Shown here piece after piece: positions 47,918 through 58,968 of a stretch of DNA of 64,000 nt (its first letter is position 1; the number at the start of each line of letters is the position of its first letter). A model generated the notes under the pieces. It made no database searches. It worked only from the letters and a program-made list of their open reading frames with translations, and was not told the DNA's origin. The stretch lies in assembly GCA_022497155.1 (NCBI GenBank), contig MU385762.1, forward strand, positions 62,001 through 126,000, written 5' to 3'. Position numbers and translations under genes: made by a program. The DNA is from Whalleya microplaca (taxonomy: Eukaryota > Ascomycota > Sordariomycetes > Xylariales > Xylariaceae).

Positions 47918-49010
47918 TTTGATAGTCCTGGGCCTTTCATTCTCACTCAGTCTTCCTGTCTTACACTCTCACAGAACACATGTACTCTCAAGGTACAAGT
48001 TGCAGAGATGAAAAATTGAAGAGCCATCCTTGAAGTTCAATTTCCATGTACGACGATCATTCAGCCATAGTGACAATAAGGTTCAATAAGCAAATCATAC
48101 AACTATTGAAGTAATAGGATGAATGCCTGTTGATTGTTGTAAAGTCTAAGTGTAAGTACATCTAGAGCCCTTGAAGGATTTTGCTATAGTGCAGCTTGTG
48201 GGTCGCTCAACCTCTTATATCCTAACAGTAACATTATGGGAGACTCAGATTTTTCGCATCGACATCCGTCATCGTTATATCGTCATCCGGAATCATATGA
48301 AGAACTTGTTCATATCGGTCGATTCCATTTTCGGCTCCTGAAAGTTTGAGTCCTAGAGGCTTCTATACCAAGTCTTTATCAATCACATGCAAAGACGACG
48401 CTCGTTTCTCTTCGGATTTTTATTCAATCTCTCACTTGTTTGATTTCGAGCTCGTCATCGACAACGTTTTGTAAAATAATAAGTAGGGAATCTACTACTG
48501 ACATGTTGATACACTAGATATCTTAGGGAAAATGGCCTCCCAAATAAGCAGCAAAAGTATTTACACCGAGTATTACACTCATGGCTTCGGTTATGTTCAG
48601 CTTTGAACCCTCCAATTTATGGACAGTCTAGTGTGGTTTCGGTGAAATTTTGCCAATGGTTGAATTGGCTGTTCCCGCGAACTAAGCACTATCTAGCAGA
48701 TAAGTGTCGAAGCTATTTTCTAAAGAGTGATGAAACTAGTTTCATAAACGAGCCATCAAGCCTTAGCCATCTTCTTTGCTAGGCCAACTACTCGTGATTT
48801 CTATCATAAGTGATGCGAATATCAACGGTGTCTGTGTGAATATATGTATGTATTAATAGATGATGGTGGGAAACAAAGGTCTCTTGTAGCTACAGCTAGC
48901 TGCAATACTTCGCATATTTAGGTGCATGGTTTATCTAATCTACCTATCTTACATATCTACACATGACTTCAGGTTACTAGGTGACCCCCTTTCTTAGTCT
49001 ATCAGTAAGT

Positions 49011-49012
<2 letters not shown>

Positions 49013-49077
<65 letters not shown>
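49013..49077. repeat. 65-base poly(A) tract with flanking AGTGCAAA repeats
   Basis: An uninterrupted run of 65 A. AGTGCAAA occurs on both sides, at 49008-49015 and 49083-49090. Such a pattern can result from retroposition (poly(A) tail and target-site duplication) or from slippage. No retroelement body is seen upstream. The length may be unreliable in any assembly. Confidence 0.8.
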
Positions 49078-49078
<1 letters not shown>

Positions 49079-50053
49079 AAGCAGTGCAAATCAGACACTT
49101 CTACCAGACTAAGGTATGCCTTTCTCGAAAGGCGTCTCAGACTTAGATGATATAATTACCTGTGCATATTCATGGCACTTAGAAACATATATCCTAATCA
49201 CTTGAGTCTATAAGGTTTTACCTAATTGTCGGTCCCCATACCTAATAGTGGGCTTCACCCCTATACCCCTATCTCGACTAACAAGGTTGTAATGGTTAGA
49301 TATCGGATTTAGGGATAAATGTGAAAGGTTTTACTGTAGATTATATACGAACAAGATTATGTATTGTGAAGTCATATTGACGATTCATCGACTTTTTATA
49401 GTTAATACTCAAATAACGTGAAGTTGATTTTAGCTTTTAAAATAGCGTTAACTTACTAGCTAACCCCCCTTTGCCAGATGACATATCGTCCATGCCACGT
49501 CTAGCTAGAAACTATCAACGCTAAGGACCGACTTCACTCTCAGCAATCGGGGAGCTGGTATTTACTTAACAGGATCAGTGTGCTATAGTTTCATGAGAAA
49601 TGCTTTTATTCCAAGTACTTACTATCGCGGTAGATGTTTGCTGTAAACTTTTCTAATAATAATGAACGACCGAGTGTAGGGAAACTTCGTACCGAGACAC
49701 ATTCGCAAGACCATCATATTTACAGAACTACTTGACGTTGACGAGCTTGTTGGATGGACTTCGGGCTCGATTGCCTGACAATGAATTGACCCATTGCGGG
49801 ATGTGGATTCGGAAGATCTCCGTAGCTCGGGGATAGATGCTAAAAGTTACCGGCCACCGTTACATGGATCGAGCGGCTCCAGGATCTTGAGGGTCAAGCA
49901 CAAGCTGAATCAAGGTAAAAGGCCGGGCGATGTAACACTTCATTTCTACGTGACAACGGCTCTAGACTGGCGACTTAAAACCAGCCCTTTGATAATCTAC
50001 CTTCCGTAAATGAACCTAGTATATCATATCATGCCATGAATGGCACGGGTTCT

Positions 50054-50119
50054 CTTCTCGAATAAATACCCCTACCCGCTGTCCTCCTTGATTAGCAAAG
50101 CGGGTTGGTATACGAGAAG
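50054..50119. repeat. Imperfect hairpin upstream of the secreted-protein gene
   Basis: Outer arms CTTCTCG and CGAGAAG pair perfectly, as do inner parts ACCCGCT and AGCGGGT, with unequal bulges between them and a loop of about 17-20 bases. It lies 140 bp upstream of the start codon of the secreted protein and about 35 bp before its TATA-like box. Confidence 0.5.
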
Positions 50120-50258
50120 TCTAGACCGTAGCCAAATGCTGCGTTGAAATGTATATATAAACCTGATCATTTACCCGGCGTGTTCGCTCACCCGTTCTGT
50201 CCGCTCTGCATATTGCCGTCCATCCCTCCTAAATAGTGACTTGCGCATCAGCAGCAAG

Positions 50259-51165
50259 ATGTTGTCTGCCGCCCTACTTGTCTCGCTCCTAGCCTTCGCC
50301 GGACAGACGTCCGCAGCGACGTGGTATTTCCTCCGGTACTACCCGGCTTCGGGGGAGAAGTTCACTTCATTCTCCGGAGAACTGACGATCCCGACCCTCC
50401 CACAGGCCGGGACGTACTACCTGTGGCCAGGCCTGCAGCCCACCGATAACAGCGGCGTGTATCAGAATGTACTCGACGGCCGGAGCGGGACGTGGTGGAT
50501 TGGGTCGGGCTGGTGCTGCGCGAACCCCAGCCTGCCGTGGGGGAGCGGCTTCAACACCTACGCTAAGGAGAAGGTCACGTTTAGTAATGCTCTGAATAGT
50601 GGCGGCACGGCCTGGACTTCGACTCTCACTCGCCAGTCGACGGGCGACATTGTCACGGATAGTTTTGCTCTTGGTAAGACTAAGCTGGCCCCCCTGGAGC
50701 CGTTGTAGGTATATATGGTCGGGTATGGGGTGCTAATACCTTTTATATAGCAAGCAAGTCGTTCAACCAGGTACTTTTTGCTATCGAACTGTAGGTTGTT
50801 CTAGTTGCTCTACTAAACAACAGTGCTGACCTACCTCAAGTACTGGCGTTTCTTGGGATTTTGGTGAACTCGCCTTCACCAATGTCGTGATTGTGAGTAC
50901 ATTTCGTTTAATACTGAGTTCATTGGAATCCCGAGAAGCCATCAAATCATAAGAGACTCTACCAGTTTCAGCCGCGATTCTTCAATACAGTACCAGTACT
51001 AACTCTCAATAGACAAGTACCGGTACCGATTCAAGCTGGTGTAACACAAGCCCCGAGAACTATAACAGTGCAACTGTCTACTCAATTTCTGGGTTAAGTG
51101 CGAGTGTGAGCGGTAGTACTGTGACTTGTAAGATCGACTCCGTGGTCCTTCAGAAGCCAGCATAG
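50259..51165 (+). CDS. Secreted protein, unknown function
   Basis: Four exons (50259-50673, 50751-50790, 50841-50892, 51013-51165) encode 219 residues. Introns of 77, 50 and 120 bp have GT-AG and good branch sites (TGCTAATA, GCTGACC, TACTAAC). A signal peptide MLSAALLVSLLAFAGQTSA is followed by mature ATWYFLRYYPASGEKFTSFS. The protein is rich in Gly, Ser, Thr and Trp: GTYYLWPGLQPTDNSGVYQN, WWIGSGWCC, then SFNQVLFAIELTGVSWDFGE and LAFTNVVI. The pattern suggests an all-beta, extracellular fold, such as a glucanase/lectin-like sandwich, but no catalytic motif was identified. Cysteines occur at GWCC, WCNTSP and VTCKID. A TATA-like box lies about 100 bp upstream. The last three exons are short but keep one frame to TAG at 51163-51165. 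Confidence 0.78.
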
Positions 51166-52924
51166 TTTGTGAGTGGCGAGTCTCAGTCAATTATTGGTAT
51201 TACTAGAAATAGTTATTTAATTCAAATATTCCATTTTAAAATAACCTACCAGATGGTCTACTGTTGGTTGCCTGAGATATATGATACATGTGGACTGGAT
51301 AGTTTTTCATCATGTACCTTTCATAACAAGAATCAGCCAATAACTGTAGCCATTCCATCATTAGAGTCATAGTCCCCTCTGTAGTAGCTGGTGGTGTTGA
51401 GTATATATATAATAGGTTAGCCTGGAACTCATGAGATGGTGAGGCCCGGTCTCTTGTCTCTTCCAGTTCCTTTAGATGATCGTCTATGTGTGCCTATAGA
51501 ACTGTTTCGTTTATCAACTTATTCAGATTGAGACATGTCCTAGCGGGCTGTTATATATACCATGGGACCTTTATTTGTTTTCTGCATAAGGTCATTCAGA
51601 GAGTATAAATAATAGCCCAGAAGCATTTAAGTTAAGTTTCATTCTCTCTCTTCACTTTGCTTGCACTGAATATCTAGATTTTTAACACACTTAATGTTTA
51701 AATAAAATATATTCATAGCTTGGATCTAAAACCTGTTAACTAGCTGTGCATGATGAATATATGTTGATAATAACCTTAATACACTCGCGGGTAGTAAGTA
51801 TGTCGAACTCATTACTAAAAGCGTTCAGTGCAGCACTGTGCATCAAGTGTTACCTAAGAGTTGAGAAATAACTACCGATAATTCATGATGGGTGATGCAT
51901 TACCAATCAACCATTAATGATATGAATATCATAGAATTTCCTCACATTCACTACAATTAAATTATATTCAAAGTAACTTAAGTTAGTACATTTTCAGAGG
52001 AGTTCATAAATATTTAGAAAATTTGGCGTCAGGCAGCAGGGAGAGTAACCATGGTTGGCCCCAATACGCCGTCTTCACTAATTGCGGGTTCCGGGTAAAT
52101 ATCGACCTTGAGAATTGTATTGAAGTCTCTAGTTAAATAAGTGGTGCTAAAGAAGGTGACTATAAAAATCCATGGAAGGGTTTCGGTAGAGCAAGAAAGG
52201 GGAAAGGTAACAAATCGATCGATACGAGGTAGGTAATATAAAGGAATGATGATGAATGAAGCTGACGAACTCTTATAATAAGAATTGGCTAGAGCGCGAT
52301 GCGAGTGGTAAGTAATAGGCTACCTAAGTTAATACATAGAATGGCAGATCATGGGGTGTTGCGGAGAGTCGCACGGCAAAAGTGGAGGAAACAGTGCCGA
52401 TCAAGGCTGTTTCGGAACTAAATGACAAATGGAGGCAGTGCGAGTGTGCAGGGCATTGCGCCTTTTGCTGCGTATCAGGCCTGTCCTCCCGGGCCTTCCT
52501 TCCAACCAGCCAACCTCCACTTGCGACATCCCTACTATTTTGCAGTGAGTTACATAGTTACATAGAACATTCGAAACTGACAGGTTCAGTCCCAAATCTC
52601 TCTCTCTCCCTCTCCTTCCATCTCGAAGTCCTTTCCAAGAGAATCCGCATCATCTTTCCCCGGGTCGAGCGCTGTCGGTCAAGTCGGTTCGAGGTCCACA
52701 CAGTCGAGGTCTTTGGGTCTTTGGTGTGATCGTGCGTGCGGCGGATCTGGCCTTTTTTTTTTCTAAACATAGGCGCTTTCATCGGGACCAATCTGTCGTC
52801 ATCGATCGTAACCGTTCCCCGTTGAATAGCAACATTTCGTCAAGCCCAGCTTGCCCATTCCACGATTTACGAATTGATTCCATCTATTTTGTTGTTTGCT
52901 TTTTTTAAACCCCCCTTTTTCAAA
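51166..52924. other. AT-rich intergenic, then Mpv17 leader
   Basis: 51166-52300 is AT-rich and without coding features. From about 52400 the composition changes to that of the GC-rich housekeeping block, with CT-rich tracts (CTCTCTCTCCCTCTCC near 52595). This part is probably the promoter and leader of the Mpv17/PMP22 gene. No RNA gene was recognised. Confidence 0.4.
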
Positions 52925-54049
52925 ATGACTTGGGAACTTACGCGGCGCCGAATTACTCGGGCCGTCAATAGCAAGTTCATTTTCGACCGTATTGTACGTG
53001 AGCCCCATCCATCCATCCACTCGAGCACCGACCAACGACCCTCGATAATCCATCATCTAATACATCATTGATTTGTGTTGCACAACCCTCAAATCCTATT
53101 ATTACTATCGCAATTGTCATCCAAGTTGTTCCCTCACTAACACTACTTCCTCTGTCTGTCCAGCCTTTACTCCACTCTGTCATCTTCTTCATAGAGATGA
53201 CTATCGTTGCGCGGCTGGTGTCGCGCTTCAATGCTTACTACGATGAACGGCCAGGTACGGATATCCAGTCTTCTACCCTATCTTTTTATTAATATCTAGC
53301 TGACACTTTTCTCTGCTGCAGTTCTCACCATGATGGTGACGAACGCTGTTCTCGGAGGCATAGCCGATACCGTAGCACAAACCATTACGTCTGTCCGAGA
53401 GCGAGCACTGCGAAAGCCCGGCGGTATCACGAAGGATGATACGGTAGCGATCGAGATTCACGAGCTGGACCGCAAGGTCTCTTGGAGCGATCACGAGCTG
53501 ATTCCCAACTCCAAGTCGCTCCCACCTCCGTTCGATTTCGAGCGATTGACGAGATTCATGGCTTACGGTTTCGCCATGGCGCCTCTGCAGTACAAGTGGT
53601 TCAGCTTTCTCTCCCGAGCATTCCCCATTACGAAGACAAGTGCCTTTGGACCGGCGATGAAGCGTGTGGCCCTTGACCAGCTGATCTTCGCCCCGTTCGG
53701 TATTGCATGCTTCTTTTCGGTCATGACGGTGGCAGAAGGAGGTGGCCGTAGGGCGGTCGCCCATAAGCTTAGGGATATGTATATTCCGACGTTGAAGGCG
53801 AACTTCATGGTCTGGCCTGCTGTACAAATCATCAACTTCAGGCTGATGCCTGTGCAGTTCCAACTGGTGAGTTTTTATATATATATAAAAAAAGCTTCAT
53901 GTGCGCCTATCGCTGATACTCTACACCAGCCGTTCGTTTCTACCATTGGTATCGCCTGGACAGCGTACCTTTCACTTACAAACGCTTCAGAAGATGCCGA
54001 ACAGCAGAAGGCTCCCGTGCTCAACTCCCCTAACATCCGTCTTGCGTAA
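52925..54049 (+). CDS. Mpv17/PMP22-family membrane protein
   Basis: Four exons (52925-52993, 53197-53254, 53322-53866, 53930-54049) give 263 residues. The family comprises small integral proteins of peroxisomes or mitochondria (yeast Sym1, mammalian Mpv17 and PMP22). The diagnostic start of the domain is FNAYYDERPVLTMMVTNAVL, then GGIADTVAQ. Next come FDFERLTRFMAYGFAMAPLQ, the 'hpWY..L' counterpart YKWFSFL, KRVALDQLIFAPFGIACFFS and, near the end, ANFMVWPAVQIINFRLMPVQ, then the last part SFPFVSTIGIAWTAYLSL-like. An insert with charged residues after the first helix is common in fungi. The first exon (MTWELTRRRITRAVNSKF) is less sure; the ATG at 53197 could be the real start. The last intron (63 bp) is a multiple of three, so the frame also reads through it. 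Confidence 0.87.
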
Positions 54050-54938
54050 GACAAATAAATGTCAGTAGACGACTAGCCTAACATTGTGGTGTTGGCCCTT
54101 TTTCTTGTTGTAACTCTTTCAAAGGCAGGCGGGCAGGTATTACGGCGTTAGAAGACGGACATTCCCAGATTGGTCAAGGCTGTTGATCACGGGCATGTTT
54201 TAGGGATCGGCATTCAGTTTTTGGTTCAAAATTCGGGGGGTACTATTTCGGTGCCTGTACCTACATAATGTACATGTAAGAAATTATAGCGAGTATCCAT
54301 ACGTGATTCGACCCTCAACCGATCAGTGCACTCCGTGCTCGTTGTCAATAAGATGTGCCACAGGAAGAACCACTGTCAACCACCGCAGTCTATTGGTCCA
54401 TTCTTATATGTCCAGATATACGTGGAAACGTGGAAAGCGCCGTGGAAGAAAATTTGATGGCTCGCATTATGTACGGCATGAAGTGATAATAAAGCCGCGG
54501 TAAGGACGAAAAGAATCGGGATCATGAGATGATAGCACTGCATATCGTCTGAGCAGCGGCGCGCAGTAAAGCCGTGGGGTGGGGCCTCAGCTCCGTCCAA
54601 CAGGCTACAAGCAAGATTCCAGCGCCAAGCGGGCACCAAAGAGGCACCACAGAGGGCACCACAGAGGGCACCACGCCATGGATTTGTAGGTGCGGCCTGG
54701 TGCGAACGTCACACGTCTAGCTGATTGACCTCACCCCACCAAACTCTCGGATTGCCCCTCCATCAACCTTCGTACATAACTGCGTGCTTTTCCCACCATC
54801 CATCCACCAGTCAGACCACAAGCAGAGGAAACGTTGTTGAAATACCGCAAACCTCCCTACCTTGTTCTGCATCCTAATCTGTCGAGACTCTCTTCCTAGG
54901 AATAACCAGAAATTAATTGCAATTCTCCCACCTTCAGA
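54050..54938. other. Intergenic and PGK1 promoter
   Basis: No gene was recognised. A short tandem array of AGAGGGCACCAC-type units (about three copies) lies at 54636-54676. The 200 bases before the PGK1 ATG are CT-rich, consistent with a strong fungal promoter and leader. Confidence 0.4.
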
Positions 54939-56424
54939 ATGTCTCTATCCAGCAAACTGAACATTACCGATGTTGACCTCAAGGGCAAGCGGGTGCTCAT
55001 CCGGGTAAGTGATTGTTCAAAGTCTTATTACTCATTAATTCCGGCTTGTTGAGTTGTGCTGTAAAGCTTATCAATTGCCTCAAAAATCATGAAATTCATA
55101 AGCTAATAAAACCTCACTCACTACATAGGTTGACTTCAACGTCCCCCTCGATGCGGACAAGAAGGTGACAAACAACCAGCGTATCGCCGGTGCCATCCCC
55201 ACCATCAAGTACGCCATCGACAACGGCGCCAAGGCCGTCGTCCTGATGTCGCACCTGGGGCGCCCCGACGGCAAGGCCAACCCCAAGTACAGCCTGCGGC
55301 CCGTGGTGCCCGAGCTGGAGAAGCTGCTGGGCCGGAGCGTCGAGTTCGCGCCCGACAGCGTCGGCCCCGAGGTCGAGGCCATCGTCAACAAGGCCGCCGG
55401 CGGCCAGGTCGTCCTGCTCGAGAACCTGCGCTTCCACGCCGAGGAGGAGGGCTCCTACAAGGACGCCGACGGCAAGAAGGTCAAGGCCGACAAGGCGAAG
55501 GTCGAGGAGTTCCGCAAGGGCTTGACGGCCCTCGGTGTTGTCAAAATAATTAAGGCCCCCCCCCCCCCCCCCCCCCTCCCCCTCTCCCCGGCATAGCAAT
55601 TGGGCCCGTTATAGTGTAAATAAACACTGGAGCTAACCACCTCTGCTCTCCTAGATGACGCATTCGGCACGGCGCACCGTGCCCACTCCTCCATGGTCGG
55701 CGTGGACCTGCCGCAGAAGGCAGCCGGCTTCCTGATGAAGAAGGAGCTGGACTACTTCGCAGCAGCCCTCGAGTCGCCCAAGCGCCCCTTCCTGGCCATC
55801 CTGGGCGGGGCCAAGGTATCGGACAAGATCCAGCTGATCGACAACCTGCTGGACAAGGTGAACAGCCTGGTGATCTGCGGCGGCATGGCGTTCACGTTCA
55901 AGAAGACGCTGCAGGGCGTCAGCATCGGCAACTCGCTCTTCGACGAGGCCGGGTCGAAGACGGTCGGGCAGCTGATGGCGAAGGCGCAGAAGAACGGCGT
56001 CAAGGTCGTGCTCCCCGTCGACTACGTGACCGCCGACAAGTTCGACAAGGACGCCGCCGTCGGCGCGGCGACGGACGCCTCGGGGGGGATCCCCGACGGC
56101 TGGATGGGGCTGGACTGCGGGCCCGAGAGCATCGCGCTGTACCGCGCCGCGATCGCGGACGCGCAGACGATCCTGTGGAACGGCCCCGCGGGCGTGTTCG
56201 AGTTCGAGAAGTTCGCCACGGGCACCAAGGCCACGCTCGACGCGTTTGTTGAGGCCGTCGCCCAGGGCAAGATCGGCATCATCGGCGGCGGCGACACCGC
56301 CACCGTCGCGGCCAAGTACGGTGCTGAGGCCAAGTGCTCGCACGTCTCGACCGGCGGCGGCGCGTCGCTTGAGCTGCTCGAGGGCAAGGCGCTGCCGGGC
56401 GTCGTGGCGCTGAGCTCGAAATGA
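54939..56424 (+). CDS. PGK1: Phosphoglycerate kinase
   Basis: Glycolytic enzyme that transfers phosphate from 1,3-bisphosphoglycerate to ADP. Exons 54939-55004, 55129-55549 and 55655-56424 give 418 residues, the usual fungal length. Motifs: [98 protein letters not shown] and the end [20 protein letters not shown]. The second junction is odd: the expected ALGDVYINDAFG reads ALGVVKINDAFG, and the donor is TTAAGG instead of GTAAGG (55550). Five changes lie within about 15 bases, next to a run of 21 C (55556-55576). Branch (GCTAACC) and acceptor are normal. Since PGK is essential and otherwise intact, a sequence error beside the homopolymer is more likely than a dead gene. Confidence 0.93.
55556..55576. 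repeat. 21-base poly(C) tract in the second intron of PGK1
   Basis: A run of 21 C followed by TCCCCCTCTCCCC. It sits a few bases after the abnormal splice donor of PGK1. Long C homopolymers are error-prone for most sequencing methods, so the flanking bases need checking. Confidence 0.9.
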
Positions 56425-57231
56425 AGGTTCGGGACTGGGCGGCTGTGAAAATGAACCGAGTATGGGAATGCAAGCTTACCTAATAGAAGAGAGAGAAAGG
56501 CGTAAAGAAAAGAAACGATATATGATGGTAGGCGCGGCCGCGTTTCTCTCGTTGGGTTCGGGGGTTACTTTACTTGGCTATGGCTACGGGAATGGGAATC
56601 AAATCAATCAATACATCGGACAGGTGGTCACATTCGTCTTACATAGGTACTATATACTACTACCTGGTCTACTTCGACGACGACACCGCTTCTTCCTTCC
56701 TAGGCGAAATACATAAAAATAGTAGATATTATTATTAGACTTTCTTGGATGTTATCTGCGGTGTATGTTATGTGGATGTGTGTGATATCTTCATTTATCT
56801 CGTCATACCTTTAAGTAATAATGTAGTAATATTAGTAGGAAAGAAATAGGGGCAAGAGGTATGGCTCTAGTCTAGTTGCTTCATGTCTAGCTGGCACATG
56901 TGCATCTACGCATATATAGATGTTACACCGGGCGAATTTTTTTTTTTTTTTTTTTGGTTCAGTGTTGGTTTGTTGGTTGTCATGTTCATCCACGCCCGTC
57001 TATTTATTAAGTTACTCCTTAGCTACCCGCATCTGTCTGTCTGGCGTGCGCGACATCGCGGTGTAAAGTACAACTTTCCTGTCCGTCACATTTGTATGTT
57101 TGATCCCCATGCTCTTACTGGGATGCTCTTCAAATCCCCCATGTTGGATATCGGACCAAGCAAGCCAGAGTAGGCCGAGACGTGAGGCTGCACTACCAGG
57201 TCACCGTCATCTTAGCTCCCAACAGGATGGC
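56425..57231. other. Convergent 3' region between PGK1 and SEM1
   Basis: No gene was seen. It contains an 18-T run at about 56938-56955. GC content falls after the PGK1 stop. Both 3' UTRs should lie here. Confidence 0.4.
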
Positions 57232-57774
57232 CTATCTCCGCTTCGATGACTCGACTTTCTTGAGTTCCTCTCTGTGGGTGATAGATACGTCAGTGGAACG
57301 AACTCCTCCCCGAATACAAGAGGTTGTCTGCCATTGAATGTACTAGAAATGATGTAACGTACCGGAGCTGCGCCGAGAAGTCATCGCTCGTGTCGTCGTC
57401 GTCCCAGCTCTCCTCCCACAGGTGCTGCGTCGTGCCGTCGTTGCCTCCCGTGGTCGTGGCCGCGGACTCGGTTTCCTCTGCGGGCCAGTCTGTTTTGACC
57501 TCGGGTTAGCATCGCTATATATGTATAGTTGGTAGATCGATGAAAAGAGAAGAAGAGCATGGAAGTAGGCGAAGTATAGAGAGGCAGTAAAGGCTAGAGG
57601 CAGGCGTGTTTGTATATGTCTGTATTATATGTACGTACCCTCAACAGGGAAGTCCTCGAACTCGTCGTCTTCCTCCAACGCCGTCGCGGACTTCTGCTGG
57701 GTCTGCGTTTGCTCTGGCTTGGACTCGGCGGTGGTGGCAGGCTTGTCGCTGGGCTTGTTCGTTGGTGCGGCCAT
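57232..57774 (-). CDS. SEM1: 26S proteasome lid subunit Sem1/DSS1
   Basis: Minus-strand gene with exons 57639-57774, 57363-57489 and 57232-57271, encoding 100 residues; it is too short and split to be found by frame length. Sem1 is a small acidic disordered protein of the proteasome lid and of TREX-2/mRNA-export complexes. The diagnostic motifs are LEEDDEFEDFPVEDWP, interrupted by the first intron, and HLWEESWDDDDTSDDFSAQL, then REELKKVE at the C-terminus. The N-terminus (MAAPTNKPSDKPATTAESKP) is Thr/Lys/Pro-rich. Introns are 149 bp (GTACGT...ACAG) and 91 bp (GTACGT...ACAG), and all phases agree. It diverges from IML2 and converges with PGK1. Confidence 0.92.
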
Positions 57775-58968
57775 GGTTGCGGTTTGCTTTTTTCACACGC
57801 CGTGAATGTATCTTCAGTAATTTGATAGTCCTGGCCGTCGATTCGGTATGCTTGCTTTATATGCTAGTCGACGTTGGTTGTTGGCAGGGTTGAGTGAGGT
57901 TTGATGCTACTAATAAAGCTAGCTATTTTATTATATGTAACAGGTCTGGGCTGTCTGTTGGTAGTCAGGCAGCTGCAAGCTTGAAATGGACGGACAAAGA
58001 CAGGCGGTTGACGATGGCTGCCAGGCGGATAAGGTTAAGGCCGATGATCCGAAGCTGATACGTCTTATCCCCGTGCCGCCAATCAAAAACTCCCCGGTCC
58101 TCTGGGGCTTACGCACACTAACTGAATCAAGTAGCGAAGTAATGCATGTATCTGGGCACTACTGTAATGAGGCGAGGTACCTGCTCTCTTTCTAGCTGAC
58201 CTGCAAGGTTGATTCCATTGTACTTTTTCTGTTGCTCGCGTGCGTGTCCCAGGGCCCTTGTCTGCGTTACTCCGTTTGCTTAGATGCAATCCTGCCATCC
58301 TGCTGCGTCTTTATTAGATACTCGAGGTCAGGCTGAGTGAGTCTTACATCCCACCACTTCTAACACACCTCGTTGTTTCCTACAGACCTACAGCCTCAAT
58401 CCCTTCATACACGGTCATTGCCTCTGCTGAATATGACCGCCATTCACTGACAGTCAGTCCCTTGTCAACAATCTCGAACCCAGCGCCGACTAGCGCGGGG
58501 CATATTCCTGCAGCTGCACGACGTCATTTTATTTACTTACTGGGTGGACATTATTCCACTTGCACCGAGGCCAGCCGTGTATGGTGATACATGATTCGGT
58601 GAATGTGGATTTCAGCTCCGGCCCTCGAGTCAATACGAGAGCTATTCATATATGTGTCCGGTCTTACTAGATGATTAGCCTGAGATTAGGCGGTTTTCCG
58701 TACGTTCCCTAGATATAGACAACTCCAATTCACTTTACGCGTATTGGTTGTCGACACAACTCCAAGCAGCTCCACCACGTAGCATTGACTACCAACAAGG
58801 ATTCATAAGCGTCTCAAATCAGCCCCACCATCTACCTAGGTATTATCAGCGTCCACAGAAGAGAGTCCTTCTTCTTCACTTGATGACCTTCTCCCTCGGG
58901 ACATTACACGCTGTTTCTTTTTTCCCATTGTGTACGGCTGATACCGGTACACTGCTAGGTGTGTCGTC
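57775..58968. other. Divergent promoter region SEM1/IML2
   Basis: About 1.2 kb between two start codons facing away from each other. No coding exon, repeat or RNA gene was recognised. Confidence 0.4.

Larger units (their letters stand above)
47918..50258. other. AT-rich region with poly(A) tract and hairpin
   Basis: 2.3 kb without a recognisable gene. It includes the 65-base A tract at 49013-49077 and a hairpin at 50054-50119. A TATATAAA near 50152 is about 100 bases upstream of the next start codon and may be its TATA box. Confidence 0.45.

Noticed and set aside
53867..53929. Reading through the last Mpv17 intron as coding
   Set aside because: The frame stays open because the intron is 63 bp, but it has GTGAGT and CCAG borders, a CTGAT branch site and a TATATATATA run that would break the conserved last helix.
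55651..56343. 230-codon minus-strand frame over PGK1
   Set aside because: Antisense shadow of a high-GC gene. The plus strand encodes canonical PGK.
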